Part shown: in pieces, positions 24,441 to 33,332 of the stretch | Numbering within the stretch: position 1 is the stretch's first letter | Layout of the letters: every line of letters begins with the position of its first letter | Origin: Bacteroidaceae bacterium | GTDB taxonomy: Bacteria > Bacteroidota > Bacteroidia > Bacteroidales > Bacteroidaceae | DNA: 39,117 bases | Reading direction: 5' to 3' | Assembly: GCA_024398715.1 (NCBI GenBank) | Contig: JAKSIP010000017.1 | Location: 1 to 39,117, forward strand | Program-made: the position numbers and the translations under genes | The notes under the pieces: generated by a model | What the model saw: only the letters and a program-made list of their open reading frames with translations | Database searches by the model: none | Told to the model about the DNA's origin: nothing

Positions 24441-27400
24441 GCTTGTTTGTCTGACTGGAGTGTGTGCCGTCCTGGCATTCAACGGTTACCTTGTAAATGT
24501 ATATTCCGGGACGTAATCCGATTTGGGAGAAATTCCACTCTATGGTGCAGGTTCCCAGTGTCATTGTACCGGTCAGTGTGTCCACTGGTTTCCCTGCCAT
24601 ATCGAATATTTCCAATCTTATGGTGTTGTTCTCTCCCTGGCGGTCATGGCTTATGTAGAATGTTGTGCTGTGTCTGGCTGGATTCGGACTGGCATCAAAC
24701 CTGATAATTGACGGTTTCTGTCCGTGTTCCACTTCAAAATCAAGGTATGATGCTGACGAGTTGTTCATATTGTCCCATGCACGGAACATCAGTTTATGTT
24801 TTCCTTCAGGAAGTTCAGGCATTTTGTATATTACCTTTCCGCGTGTATAGTCTCCTGTAGCCGGTTGGTAGTATCCGTTCAGTGTGTAACTGAAATCGGG
24901 ATTATTGTCCACTATGGCAACTATGCCGTGTCCTATCGATGTTCCCAGGTTAATGCCGCTTGAATCTTCAAGTTCGGCAACCAGCAGCGGTGTTGCGTGT
25001 ACTGTCTGGCCGTTCTCAAAATCAGGCGTGTTCAGGTACAGCATTATTTTTGGACCTACGGAATCTCTTTTCTCGCTGCCGGCTGTTCCTTTCAGGCTGA
25101 AACTGTCTGTGTATCCCACAGCAGATCTGTTTGAACTGTTGTTTGCATATATGTATATTGCGCCCTTCTGTCCGGAATAGCTTATGTCAAGTGAAATTGG
25201 AATGAGTATGGAAATTTTTCCATTTTTCACTGAATCCGAGCCGGAAAATATTCTGTTCTTCCTGTCATAATATTTGAAAGTCGTATCGGCTGTTCCCGCA
25301 TTGTTCAAACAGCTTATGTATTCTTTGCTGTCAAACAGCTGTGTTTTTACAATGCCGTTGTATGTGGTATCCTGAGTGCCGTCAAATTTTTCGATATGTG
25401 CGCAAAGACGTATTACTTCTCCGGCGCTGAACTGATCCGTATCTGCAGTTTTGCCATTTGTGTGATTCAATGAATCTATTATGATTTTTGTATCGGGAAT
25501 GGCAAGACGCATGGCCGGATCTCCAAGCAGAATGTAATGGAACTTGTTCTCAGTCAGGTCTCTGTCTGCCGAATTCCCGAATACCAGCATCTCTTTGGCT
25601 TTTTTCAAAGCTTGTCCGAATGTGTTGTATTTCCCGTCTGTATCGCGGGTAATCAGATATTTTGTAAACAACCTGTTGACAGCTTTGTTCAAATGGGCAT
25701 ATACGGTCCTGGTGGTTGACAAAAGCGCAATGGAGCCTCCCTTGGGGTTCAGTATGGCATTTTCGCCAATATTTTCAGTACTACCGTCAAACGGAGCGAT
25801 ATCACACGATGCCGTAATCCAGAACGGCAGATGCCCTGTCTCCGATTCGGCAAAATCCTTTTTGTCAATAATGAGTTCGTGGGACAGGTAGTCCTGATTG
25901 CCATGTCCCGAATAGTTGACTAGCAGAACCCCGTCATTCAGGTTCTCGATCAGGTCTTTGCGTACCGATGGATAACCCAGACCTGATATTGTTGTTTCTG
26001 CCTTGTAACTGTCCCAATATATTTTTTTCTGTGACAAAGATGGAAATACGTTCCCAATATCATTTGCTATGCACTCGGCATGGGACATGTGGAGATTGTT
26101 GTCTCCGTCATCACCAAGCAAAAGGACCTTGCTGCACCATTCTCCATTATCGGCTCCGCACATATATCTGTATATCTTGTCAACAACGCCTTGTGCCTGT
26201 TCTGGGGTCGTTACCGGAATACGTCCTATCCCTATGTCCGGTGCGGTGGTCTGGAATGAACCGTTCTTTGAGTCCTGAAGATATCCGAAATAATCTTCCA
26301 ATATATATGAACTTGTGTGGCTCAAAGAGTTTTCAGATTCGTAACAAAGCAGATAGTCTTTTGTGTCTTTCCTGCTCCAGTCTGAAGTGAGCATACGGTT
26401 GTCCCACGCTCCGTCTCCCAGCAACAGCAGATATTTGGGGCGTTCCTCCGCATTCCGGGCCTTGTCATAAAGCATTTTCATGAACAGACGGTAGGCGGTG
26501 GCATCGGGCGTTCCACTTGAAAATTCGTTGTAGATCATATCTGCTCTGACTACAACGGTGACAAGAGAATCAAATGTACGGTGTATTGAAGCAAGTCTTT
26601 CAGCCTGGGCTGTGAGTTTGCCGGATTGCGGAACAATAATAACCATGTCTGCCCGGTCTATACCGTGCAGGTTCTGGTTCCCAATCTCTTCATACAGGTC
26701 GGGAGTGGGGAAATTGTCAGAAGAATTGAATGCAATGAATACATCCTGACCGGCTTTTTCCGTGCTTACAGGTTTTGTTGTGAACTCTCCGCCGGTGAGC
26801 GTTCCTCCAATCATGTAATATTTGCCGTCAGCGTTTCTCTGCCAAACAGTTGTGTGTTCCGTAGCATTGCTTATTCTGAAACTTTGTGAATCCAACACGT
26901 TCTTTTTGCGAAATTCCAGGTAACTGCCGGATAGTTCCAGTTTCCCGGAGTAGTTGAACTCCAGATAATCAAGATGACCTTTTGTTCCTGCCGGAGCATT
27001 GTGCTTCAATTGGACGGCAAGGTCTTCTTTATTCGAATCCTGTATCCCATAGAGAACGCAGTTTTCTGATGCTGCGGAATTTGATGCCGTAGCAGGCATT
27101 TTCATCTCGCCCGTCTTATTTCCGTTTACCGATACGGTAACGGACGATGTCTGTGCGGCATTGTCTGAGAATGCAACATTCAGCAGGGCAGGGTCTGACT
27201 CCGATGCGTTGTTCAGATGAATGCTGTATGTTTTGGTATTGTTGGGAAGAGTGGAGAAATCTGTTCTTTCATACAGTTTGCGTCCGGAGTTTATCCATGC
27301 GAATTCATCTTTTTCATATAGAAAGACGGCATCGTATTTTTCTGTCACACTCTTTGCCGGACTATTTTCCCCGCCTGTTTCAAATACTGCAGTTTCGGCT

Positions 27401-28140
27401 TGGGAATCGGTAAGGAAATAGTACCCGTATTCCGAGTAAGGATTTGTATTGTGAACAAACACGTTCTTTTCAAGCGTCCAGGTTACTGTACCCTGTGCCC
27501 AGAATAAGAGTCTCTTTCCGGTTCTGCAGACAGGAATCTGGTCCAAATCGTCTGTGATATGTTCAATGTCCGTTTCCGGCAACATTGCTCCGCCTGCTCC
27601 GAATATGGTTACTTTTGACGGATCATTAAAGCCGAGCTGGCGTAATTTCTCGAAATCTATCTGGTAGATGCCGCTTTCCTTGATTCCTATTTTTACCCAA
27701 TGCCCCGATGCCAGTTTGGAACCTGTTGCACTGCTCTTGCCGGCTTTGGTGAATACGCGGTTAATCTTTGTGCTGTCCAGTACTACCTTACAGGATCTGA
27801 TTAACCGTAGTCCGTTGTCAGACTGGAATACAGGTGTGAATTGTATTATTGCATAAGATGTTCCAGACAGTTTTGAAACAGTTGTTTCCGGCTCGACCCT
27901 GTCTTTTGGCGCCTGTCTGATATTCCAAAGGGATGTGTATGAATCCGGCAATGGGACAATTTCAGGAAATTCAATATGGGCGGAATATCTGTACTGATCC
28001 GCATTGTTGCCTGTTTTGAATATTGCAGAACATACAGGGGCCGTTGAATCTCCCTCAAGAGAACATTCTATCCATTGGTGTCTTGCATAGGATGTAATGC
28101 AGACAATGAACGATGATAATATTAACGCGGTGCGTTTCAA
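24427..28140 (-). CDS. porU: PorU, C25 peptidase-type sortase of type IX secretion
   Basis: PorU removes the C-terminal signal from type IX cargo at the cell surface and attaches the cargo to lipopolysaccharide. The 1237-residue protein has a signal peptide (MKRTALILSSFIVCITSYA), an N-terminal beta region, and a C25 gingipain-like catalytic core starting near GIDRADMVIIVPQSGKL. The catalytic His746 lies in NYSGHGNQDY and Cys779 in ITASCDIAPF, with KYLLLLGDGAWDN and IGIGRIPVTTPEQ before them. The last 85 or so residues (ASPNPARHSTTFYIS, LEIFDMAGKPV, LRPGIYIYKV, TNKLIVL) form a type A sorting domain, as PorU itself carries. It is the last gene of a seven-gene operon and overlaps the convergent radical SAM gene. 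Confidence 0.93.
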   Translation of the reverse strand: MKRTALILSSFIVCITSYARHQWIECSLEGDSTAPVCSAIFKTGNNADQYRYSAHIEFPEIVPLPDSYTSLWNIRQAPKDRVEPETTVSKLSGTSYAIIQFTPVFQSDNGLRLIRSCKVVLDSTKINRVFTKAGKSSATGSKLASGHWVKIGIKESGIYQIDFEKLRQLGFNDPSKVTIFGAGGAMLPETDIEHITDDLDQIPVCRTGKRLLFWAQGTVTWTLEKNVFVHNTNPYSEYGYYFLTDSQAETAVFETGGENSPAKSVTEKYDAVFLYEKDEFAWINSGRKLYERTDFSTLPNNTKTYSIHLNNASESDPALLNVAFSDNAAQTSSVTVSVNGNKTGEMKMPATASNSAASENCVLYGIQDSNKEDLAVQLKHNAPAGTKGHLDYLEFNYSGKLELSGSYLEFRKKNVLDSQSFRISNATEHTTVWQRNADGKYYMIGGTLTGGEFTTKPVSTEKAGQDVFIAFNSSDNFPTPDLYEEIGNQNLHGIDRADMVIIVPQSGKLTAQAERLASIHRTFDSLVTVVVRADMIYNEFSSGTPDATAYRLFMKMLYDKARNAEERPKYLLLLGDGAWDNRMLTSDWSRKDTKDYLLCYESENSLSHTSSYILEDYFGYLQDSKNGSFQTTAPDIGIGRIPVTTPEQAQGVVDKIYRYMCGADNGEWCSKVLLLGDDGDNNLHMSHAECIANDIGNVFPSLSQKKIYWDSYKAETTISGLGYPSVRKDLIENLNDGVLLVNYSGHGNQDYLSHELIIDKKDFAESETGHLPFWITASCDIAPFDGSTENIGENAILNPKGGSIALLSTTRTVYAHLNKAVNRLFTKYLITRDTDGKYNTFGQALKKAKEMLVFGNSADRDLTENKFHYILLGDPAMRLAIPDTKIIIDSLNHTNGKTADTDQFSAGEVIRLCAHIEKFDGTQDTTYNGIVKTQLFDSKEYISCLNNAGTADTTFKYYDRKNRIFSGSDSVKNGKISILIPISLDISYSGQKGAIYIYANNSSNRSAVGYTDSFSLKGTAGSEKRDSVGPKIMLYLNTPDFENGQTVHATPLLVAELEDSSGINLGTSIGHGIVAIVDNNPDFSYTLNGYYQPATGDYTRGKVIYKMPELPEGKHKLMFRAWDNMNNSSASYLDFEVEHGQKPSIIRFDASPNPARHSTTFYISHDRQGENNTIRLEIFDMAGKPVDTLTGTMTLGTCTIEWNFSQIGLRPGIYIYKVTVECQDGTHSSQTNKLIVL

Positions 28141-28153
28141 TTACTGTTTGTTT

Positions 28154-28756
28154 TCAACGTATGTAAAAATCCATTACAGTATTCCGGTCCAGATTGCCGC
28201 TCAGACGCATGCCAATCTCTGCTGTAAGACATTCGTGACCGGATAACTGATTTGTGGGTGTACCGATGAAAACCAGATCTCCTGTTTTTAACGTGCAGTA
28301 ATTGCTGATTCGGGCAATAATCCTGTTTGCCTGCCCAATGTAGTTGCCAATACATTTTTTGCAAACCTCTTCTCCGTTGATACTGAAACTGAAATCTGTA
28401 GTACAGCTTTCTTCCAGTTCTGTAAAGTTCCCTATTGAAAGGCTCTGGTCAAAACCTGTGGCTATTGATATGTTTTCTGCACCAATAGCTGTAAATGCTG
28501 TTCCTACGGTTATTCTGCTCCAATATCTTCCGGCAAATTTCTCAGGAATACCTTTACCGAGCCGCTCAATCATAAATACAAGCCCTGGCGTGACAGTTAT
28601 CCGTTCAAAATAGTCCGGAAGAAAAAAAGGTTTCCCGTTCTTTAAAATTGACGAATCAGGTCTGAAATAAACAAGCGGTTCACCTTCTTTAATAAACGTA
28701 TCCGCAGGCTCATTATTGTATAAGGTGTTGCTGTTGTCAGCACATATGATTTTCAT
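28154..28756 (-). CDS. Degenerate fumarylacetoacetate hydrolase-family protein
   Basis: The 200-residue length and the segments IERLGKGIPEKFAGRYW, GFDQSLSIGNF and LKTGDLVFIGTP identify the FAH/FAHD fold. The residues expected to bind the metal are not there. Where active relatives have a YEVE-type glutamate pair, this protein has VTPG, and the aspartate of the GIDFTARD-type motif is replaced in GTAFTAIG. The N-terminal GRNY-type motif is also lost (ICADNSNTLYN). The frame is intact over its whole length, so it is probably expressed but unlikely to be a metal-dependent hydrolase. It sits 9 nt after the SUI1-like gene and 13 nt before porU. The comparison uses my memory of family sequences, so it should be treated as strong inference. 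Confidence 0.75.
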   Translation of the reverse strand: MKIICADNSNTLYNNEPADTFIKEGEPLVYFRPDSSILKNGKPFFLPDYFERITVTPGLVFMIERLGKGIPEKFAGRYWSRITVGTAFTAIGAENISIATGFDQSLSIGNFTELEESCTTDFSFSINGEEVCKKCIGNYIGQANRIIARISNYCTLKTGDLVFIGTPTNQLSGHECLTAEIGMRLSGNLDRNTVMDFYIR

Positions 28757-28765
28757 ATTGCGGGT

Positions 28766-29104
28766 TTATTTTGTCTGTGAGTAACCCCAGGATTTCAAGA
28801 GAGACACTACGCGGTCTTTCATTTCTCCTTGAACAATAATCTGACCGTCCTTTGCACTGCCGCCCACGCCGATTGCCGTTTTGAGTCTGCGTGCCAGCTC
28901 TTTCAGTTCATTCTCCGGACCTGTGAATCCGGTTATGACGGTGGCTGTTTTACCTCCGCGGCAGTTTTTTTCTATTCTGACCCTCAACTTTTGAAGATTG
29001 TCGGGCAACAGCTCCTGTTCCTCTTCCTGCTGGTATTCGTAGTTGAAATCAGGATTTGTTGAGTAAACAACGCCTAATCTGTCTTTCCAATCGTTATCTT
29101 TCAT
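28766..29104 (-). CDS. SUI1/eIF1-like translation factor (YciH family)
   Basis: This 112-residue protein carries a SUI1 domain: LRVRIEKNCRGGKTATVITGFTG and LARRLKTAIGVGGSAKDGQIIVQGEMKDRVVSLLKSWGY. The family is related to eukaryotic eIF1; the bacterial form (YciH) has been linked to start-site selection on the ribosome, though it is not essential. A charged glutamate-rich linker (QQEEEQELLPDN) precedes the domain. Its ATG overlaps the end of the acyltransferase gene by 4 nt, so translation is coupled. A role in translation here is inferred from the domain only. Confidence 0.9.
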   Translation of the reverse strand: MKDNDWKDRLGVVYSTNPDFNYEYQQEEEQELLPDNLQKLRVRIEKNCRGGKTATVITGFTGPENELKELARRLKTAIGVGGSAKDGQIIVQGEMKDRVVSLLKSWGYSQTK

Positions 29105-30240
29105 ACGGAGCGCTGGTTTATTACTATGTTGGCGTAGATTTCCAGCATTTTGGTATGAAGGAAACCATAGTCGGGATTTGGTATGTCAATCCGCTTTATC
29201 TGATTGTCAATATAGGTGCGGAATTCTTCTTTTTCTTTCTGTGTATACTTATCTGCGTATGTATCTGTATCTTTCAGAAGATCGTAGGCTATGTAATTTG
29301 TGGAAAACAGTTTGTAACCGGTAAATATGCTGTTGTCAATAATCTGTGCAATTTCCGCAAATTGCCGGTTGGCAGGCATAGTCTGGTCTATCTGTTCCAG
29401 CTGGTCAGTGATTGGAGCGGAAAAAGTAAAATCAATATGTCCCTTGAATCCCTGTATTCCGGTACTCATGCTCAGCATATCATCCTCTTTTGTTTTTTTA
29501 TATTCCGGGCAGTCCCTTTTCAGTTGCAGTTCCTTTGCTTTGAGATAATCACAAGGATCGTATTCGTAATTGATGGACAGCGGTACGATATTCAAGGATT
29601 TCAATCTTTCTACAACAGAACCTTCACCGCTCATTGCTATCATCTTGAGAACGCTTTTTTGAGTGCGGTCATTGGAGTCTTTGGCACGTCCTTCCCGTTG
29701 TGCTATCCATACTGAGGTTGCATCTGAACATATGCGCATACGGATGTATTCAGACATGATGCGGCTGCTTTCAAGCAATTCTTTGGGCGGTAAGGAACGG
29801 TGTACTATAAAACTGCGGTTCAATCTTACAATATGCCGGATCCATGGCTTTATCAGAAGATTGTCTCCAATGGCAATCTCTACTCCCGTTCCGGAATGTT
29901 TGACCAACAGTACAGACAATATTGAAGGGTCAAGAATTATGTCCCTGTGGTTGGAAATGAACAGATATGAGTTCCTGTTGAAATCAATATTCTCCGCTTT
30001 CCAGGAAAGACCGCTGCCGGTATGTTTGAGTATGTGCCTGACATACGGCAGACTGACAGACTTCTGCAGTTCTTCTATTGAACGGATCTTCTTAAGTCTG
30101 TTCTTGAATACCAGGTATTTGAAACGGCCAATTGCAGAACACACGTGGTAACTGAACTCTTTATCGTTCAGCAGTTCGCAAATGGCATCTTTTACTTCAT
30201 TGTCTGCGTAAGAACGGATGTTGTCAAATCTGCCTTCCAT
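29101..30240 (-). CDS. Acyltransferase of the PlsC/glycerolphosphate family
   Basis: The 379-residue protein has the acyltransferase block I as FISNHRDIILDP (catalytic His and Asp in NHRD), block II near RLNRSFIVHRS and block III as WIAQREGRAKDSNDRTQ, with PLSINYEYDPCDYLKA further on. No signal peptide is visible; such enzymes usually work at the cytoplasmic face of the inner membrane. The substrate could be lysophosphatidic acid or another lipid. I use the ATG at 30240, 1 nt after the ddl stop; an in-frame ATG at 30258 inside ddl would add six residues. It belongs to the PASTA-to-porU operon, several genes of which concern the envelope. Confidence 0.85.
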   Translation of the reverse strand: MEGRFDNIRSYADNEVKDAICELLNDKEFSYHVCSAIGRFKYLVFKNRLKKIRSIEELQKSVSLPYVRHILKHTGSGLSWKAENIDFNRNSYLFISNHRDIILDPSILSVLLVKHSGTGVEIAIGDNLLIKPWIRHIVRLNRSFIVHRSLPPKELLESSRIMSEYIRMRICSDATSVWIAQREGRAKDSNDRTQKSVLKMIAMSGEGSVVERLKSLNIVPLSINYEYDPCDYLKAKELQLKRDCPEYKKTKEDDMLSMSTGIQGFKGHIDFTFSAPITDQLEQIDQTMPANRQFAEIAQIIDNSIFTGYKLFSTNYIAYDLLKDTDTYADKYTQKEKEEFRTYIDNQIKRIDIPNPDYGFLHTKMLEIYANIVINQRSV

Positions 30241-30241
30241 A

Positions 30242-31219
30242 TTATTGGCACAATCCATCTTCGATTATTTCCGTTAGTACGTCTTTCAGAACAAGCCCTG
30301 CACTTTTTATTTCCTGAGGAACAAAACTTGTTTCTGTCATGCCGGGTGTGGTGTTGACTTCCAGAAGGTAAATCTTATCCTGTTCAGTAACAATATAATC
30401 GTTGCGGACAATACCTTTGCAACCCACAATTCTATATATGGCTGCAGTCAGTTTCTGCATGCGGTCTCTGAGAGAATCGGGGATGCGTGCAGGTGTTATT
30501 TCTTCAACGGCACCATTGTATTTGGCATCGTAGTCAAAAAAATCACGTTTGGGAACTACCTCCGTAATTGGCAGTGCAAATTCCCTTTTCCTGGTTTTGA
30601 AATATCCCGATGTGAATTCTTTTCCCTTGATGAACTGCTCAATTATCACCTGGTCGCTCTCGTCAAATGCGGCTTTTATGGCAGGCTGTATCTGTTCAGG
30701 GGCGGTAACTTTTGTTGTACCGAAACTTGAGCCTCCGGTACTGGGCTTTATGAAACAAGGAAGTCCTACACTGTCAATTACCTGCTGGTCTGTGACAATA
30801 TCACCCTGTCTGAGCAGAATGGAGTCAGCAACATTCACTCCAAAACTTTTCAACAGATTGTTGAGCATGAATTTGTTGAATGTCAGAGCACCCGCAAGAA
30901 CTCCGCATGTTGAATATGGTATATGCATCAGATCCAGATACCCTTCAAGAATACCGTTCTCACCGGGAGTGCCGTGGATAATGATGTATGCATATCCGAA
31001 TTTTATTGTCTTTCCGTCTTCTGTTGTGAATCCGAATATGTTTTTGTCCAATGGATACTGTTTTGAATTGTATTCAACATTCCACTCCGTTCCGTGCAAC
31101 ACTGTCAGGTAAGGCTCGAATATGGTTCTGTCTATGTTGGCCATAATGGTGGCCGCACTGCGCAGAGATACTTTGTATTCGCTTGAATCTCCTCCTGCTA
31201 CAATAGCTATCTGTTTCAT
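30242..31219 (-). CDS. ddl: D-alanine--D-alanine ligase
   Basis: Ddl joins two D-alanines with ATP for peptidoglycan precursors. The 325-residue ATP-grasp enzyme shows IAIVAGGDSSEYKVSL at the N-terminus, IIHGTPGENGILEGYLDLMHIPYSTCG, the ATP-binding loop PCFIKPSTGGSSFGTTKV, EQFIKGKEFTSGYF and the metal-binding end YLLEVNTTPGMTETSFVPQEIKSAG. It lies between an rluD-type gene (15-nt gap) and the acyltransferase gene (1-nt gap). An ordinary, complete gene. Confidence 0.97.
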   Translation of the reverse strand: MKQIAIVAGGDSSEYKVSLRSAATIMANIDRTIFEPYLTVLHGTEWNVEYNSKQYPLDKNIFGFTTEDGKTIKFGYAYIIIHGTPGENGILEGYLDLMHIPYSTCGVLAGALTFNKFMLNNLLKSFGVNVADSILLRQGDIVTDQQVIDSVGLPCFIKPSTGGSSFGTTKVTAPEQIQPAIKAAFDESDQVIIEQFIKGKEFTSGYFKTRKREFALPITEVVPKRDFFDYDAKYNGAVEEITPARIPDSLRDRMQKLTAAIYRIVGCKGIVRNDYIVTEQDKIYLLEVNTTPGMTETSFVPQEIKSAGLVLKDVLTEIIEDGLCQ

Positions 31220-31234
31220 TTTGTTATTCTGAAT

Positions 31235-32302
31235 TTATCTGTTCTGATTTTCCGTATATTTTTCCCACATTGCCACAAGCATGCGCATATCGTTCGGCAT
31301 CGGCGCTTCAAAGAACATTTCCTGTCCTGTTGTGGGGTGGACAAATCCCAGTGTTCTCGCGTGTAGCGCTTGTCTTGGGCATGCCATGAAACACTCCTCC
31401 ACAAATTGCTTGTAACGGCTGAATGTTGTTCCTTTCAATATGATATTGCCTCCATATCGTTCATCGTTGAAAAGCGGATGGCCGATATGTTTCATGTGGA
31501 CCCTGATCTGGTGTGTGCGGCCTGTCTCAAGCACGCATTTTACTAAAGACACATACAGATAATGGCTTATTACCGAATAGTGCGTAACTGCATGCTTGCC
31601 GACTTCCGGCTCAAAAGTAACAGCCATTTGAAGCCTGTCTTTGGGATTCCGTGTTATATTGCTTTCGATGGTTCCTTCCATGGGTTGGGGAACTCCCCAT
31701 ACCAGCGCATTGTATTCCCTTTTTGTGGTTTTGTTGAAAAACTGCTTTCCAAGACTTGTCTTGGCATCGGGCTTTTTGGCAATTACAAGCAATCCGGACG
31801 TATCTTTGTCAATCCGGTGAACCAGCCCTACCTGAGGATCATTGGCATCGAACTCCGGATTGTTTTTCATGTGCCACGCCACGGCGTTGATGAGTGTTCC
31901 GTGAAAATTCCCGCATCCCGGGTGAACAACCATACCCGCAGGCTTGTTCACTACCATCAGATCGCTGTCTTCGTAAACAATATCCAGCGGAATGTCTTCC
32001 GGTTCAATGGTGGAATCGTAGCGCGGACGATTCATCATAACGGTTATCACATCGTTCGGCTTGACTTTGTAGTTGCTTTTTACCGGTTTTCCGTTGGCCA
32101 TAATCATACCTGCATCGGCAGCCTGCTGTATGCGGTTGCGTGATGCGTGTTCAAGATGGTCTGTCAGAAATTTATCGACACGGAGCAAAGTCTGGCCTTT
32201 GTCGGCAATAACCCTGAAATGTTCAAACAGTTGTGACTCTTCTTCTATGACAGGTTCAATGTCATCCTGGATTCCGTCAATATCAAAACAGTAACCTGCC
32301 AT
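31235..32302 (-). CDS. rluD: RluA-family 23S rRNA pseudouridine synthase
   Basis: The 355-residue protein has an S4 RNA-binding domain (about 35-100: LRVDKFLTDHLEHASRNRIQQAADAG) and an RluA catalytic domain. The catalytic aspartate is in LVHRIDKDTSGLLVIAK, and VVNKPAGMVVHPG, RTHQIRVHMKHIGHPLFNDERYGG and QALHARTLGFVHP are typical. RluD modifies helix 69 of 23S rRNA; the S4 domain and length favour RluD over RluC or RluA, but I cannot be certain. A short acidic N-terminal extension precedes the S4 domain. It follows the PASTA gene by 9 nt. Confidence 0.93.
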   Translation of the reverse strand: MAGYCFDIDGIQDDIEPVIEEESQLFEHFRVIADKGQTLLRVDKFLTDHLEHASRNRIQQAADAGMIMANGKPVKSNYKVKPNDVITVMMNRPRYDSTIEPEDIPLDIVYEDSDLMVVNKPAGMVVHPGCGNFHGTLINAVAWHMKNNPEFDANDPQVGLVHRIDKDTSGLLVIAKKPDAKTSLGKQFFNKTTKREYNALVWGVPQPMEGTIESNITRNPKDRLQMAVTFEPEVGKHAVTHYSVISHYLYVSLVKCVLETGRTHQIRVHMKHIGHPLFNDERYGGNIILKGTTFSRYKQFVEECFMACPRQALHARTLGFVHPTTGQEMFFEAPMPNDMRMLVAMWEKYTENQNR

Positions 32303-32311
32303 TTGTCTTTT

Positions 32312-32902
32312 TTACATAAAAAACTGAGTATCAAGAATGTCTGTGGAATCGGCATCTTCTACAACCAATTCAGGTTCTGCTCCGCCTATCACTATTGTCA
32401 GTTCCGAACCTTCAGGGACTTTTGCACCGGGTTCAAGAACCTGCCCATCGAGCAATACCTGATATACCCAGTCTTTTTCTCCATCTATGTATTGGGGATT
32501 GGTAAGTCTGAAACCCGCATTTGTCAGTTTCCTTTCAGCTGCGCGGCGCGAACTGTTGTCAGCAACATCTGGAACGGCTATCAGGGGTCTGTTGCCGGAA
32601 TTGACTGTCAGGTATATATGCCTTCCTTCCTTGACATAATTGCCGCAAGCCGGAATCTGTTCTATTACATATCCAACGGGAAGATCCTCGTCATAGCGGG
32701 AGTCTGAAATCACGCCCTGCAGTTTGTTCCGTTTGAGCAGTTCCAGGGCTGTAGTATCAGAAATACCGGAAACCTGTGGAACTTCAACACTGATTCCATG
32801 CCCCGTATAGGTATCAAGCTTGTTGAAGGTATAGATAACTATGCCTATCATGACAGCTATTATGGCTGTAAGATTGAGAATTATTCTCCAAAATGCATTC
32901 AT
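32312..32902 (-). CDS. PASTA-domain membrane-anchored protein
   Basis: The start at 32902 gives 196 residues with a single N-terminal membrane helix (ILNLTAIIAVMIGIVIYTF) and an exported C-terminal part of PASTA repeats. Visible repeat starts are VPQVSGISDTTALELLKRN and VPDVADNSSRRAAERKLTN, each ending in a strand such as HIYLTVNSG or LTIVIGG. PASTA domains bind peptidoglycan or muropeptides in other proteins; there is no kinase or penicillin-binding domain here. The longer frame back to 32941 would begin inside the rpmH terminator and is rejected. It is the first gene of the operon ending in porU. Confidence 0.88.
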   Translation of the reverse strand: MNAFWRIILNLTAIIAVMIGIVIYTFNKLDTYTGHGISVEVPQVSGISDTTALELLKRNKLQGVISDSRYDEDLPVGYVIEQIPACGNYVKEGRHIYLTVNSGNRPLIAVPDVADNSSRRAAERKLTNAGFRLTNPQYIDGEKDWVYQVLLDGQVLEPGAKVPEGSELTIVIGGAEPELVVEDADSTDILDTQFFM

Positions 32903-32907
32903 GTGCG

Positions 32908-32915
32908 CGAAGTTA
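32908..32915 (-). promoter_or_regulatory. Weak -7 box for the PASTA-to-porU operon
   Basis: TAACTTCG differs from TAnnTTTG at one position and ends 5 nt before the ATG at 32902. It sits right after the rpmH terminator T-run. It is the only promoter candidate seen for this seven-gene operon. Confidence 0.35.
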
Positions 32916-32916
32916 T

Positions 32917-32954
32917 AAAAAAAAAGTGAGAGTTTGTACAATTAACCCTCACTT
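32917..32954 (-). terminator. Terminator of rpmH
   Basis: On the minus strand a 9-bp stem (32946-32954 with 32924-32932, one G-U) with a 13-nt loop is followed by a run of T's (32923-32917). It lies about 30 nt after the rpmH stop. Confidence 0.8.
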
Positions 32955-32982
32955 ACCCGAAACAGATGTAAAAACAATTCGG

Positions 32983-33144
32983 TTATTTCTTTAATCCGTT
33001 ATATTCATCAGAAACGGTTAATTTTTTACGGCCTTTTGCGCGGCGTGCTGCCAAAACTCTGCGACCATTAGCTGTTTCCATTCTTTCGCGGAAACCATGC
33101 TTGTTCTTTCTCTTGCGGTTTGACGGCTGGAATGTTCTTTTCAT
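32983..33144 (-). CDS. rpmH: 50S ribosomal protein L34
   Basis: This short 53-residue gene encodes L34. The sequence starts [20 protein letters not shown] and continues with [20 protein letters not shown], both hallmark L34 blocks, then [13 protein letters not shown]. The protein is very basic, as expected for an rRNA-binding protein of the large subunit. A good promoter (33199-33229) and a terminator (32917-32954) bracket it as its own transcription unit. It is divergent from efp. Confidence 0.98.
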   Translation of the reverse strand: MKRTFQPSNRKRKNKHGFRERMETANGRRVLAARRAKGRKKLTVSDEYNGLKK

Positions 33145-33198
33145 TGTTCTATTATTATTTGTTGTTACTTATTTTATTGTCTTTTTTTTATCGGGCTA

Positions 33199-33229
33199 CA
33201 AAGGTAGAGTTTTTTTTACAAACAAACAA
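33199..33229 (-). promoter_or_regulatory. Promoter of rpmH
   Basis: TACCTTTG (33199-33206, minus strand) matches TAnnTTTG. Upstream, three TTG/TTTG copies lie at about 12, 16 and 20 nt spacing; the one at 33227-33229 has the usual distance. The leader would be about 50 nt. Confidence 0.65.
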
Positions 33230-33256
33230 CGGTTTGCTCTTTTTTGCCAAAACATT

Positions 33257-33287
33257 TTTGAAATATGAGCCAAAAGTGCTAATTTTG
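33257..33287 (+). promoter_or_regulatory. Promoter of efp
   Basis: TTTG (33257-33260), a 19-nt spacer and TAATTTTG (33280-33287) form a textbook Bacteroidota promoter. The leader would be about 40 nt to the ATG at 33333. Confidence 0.75.
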
Positions 33288-33332
33288 TATGATTTTTGTA
33301 AAATGGATTATTAATAATCAAAAATTTCATTT

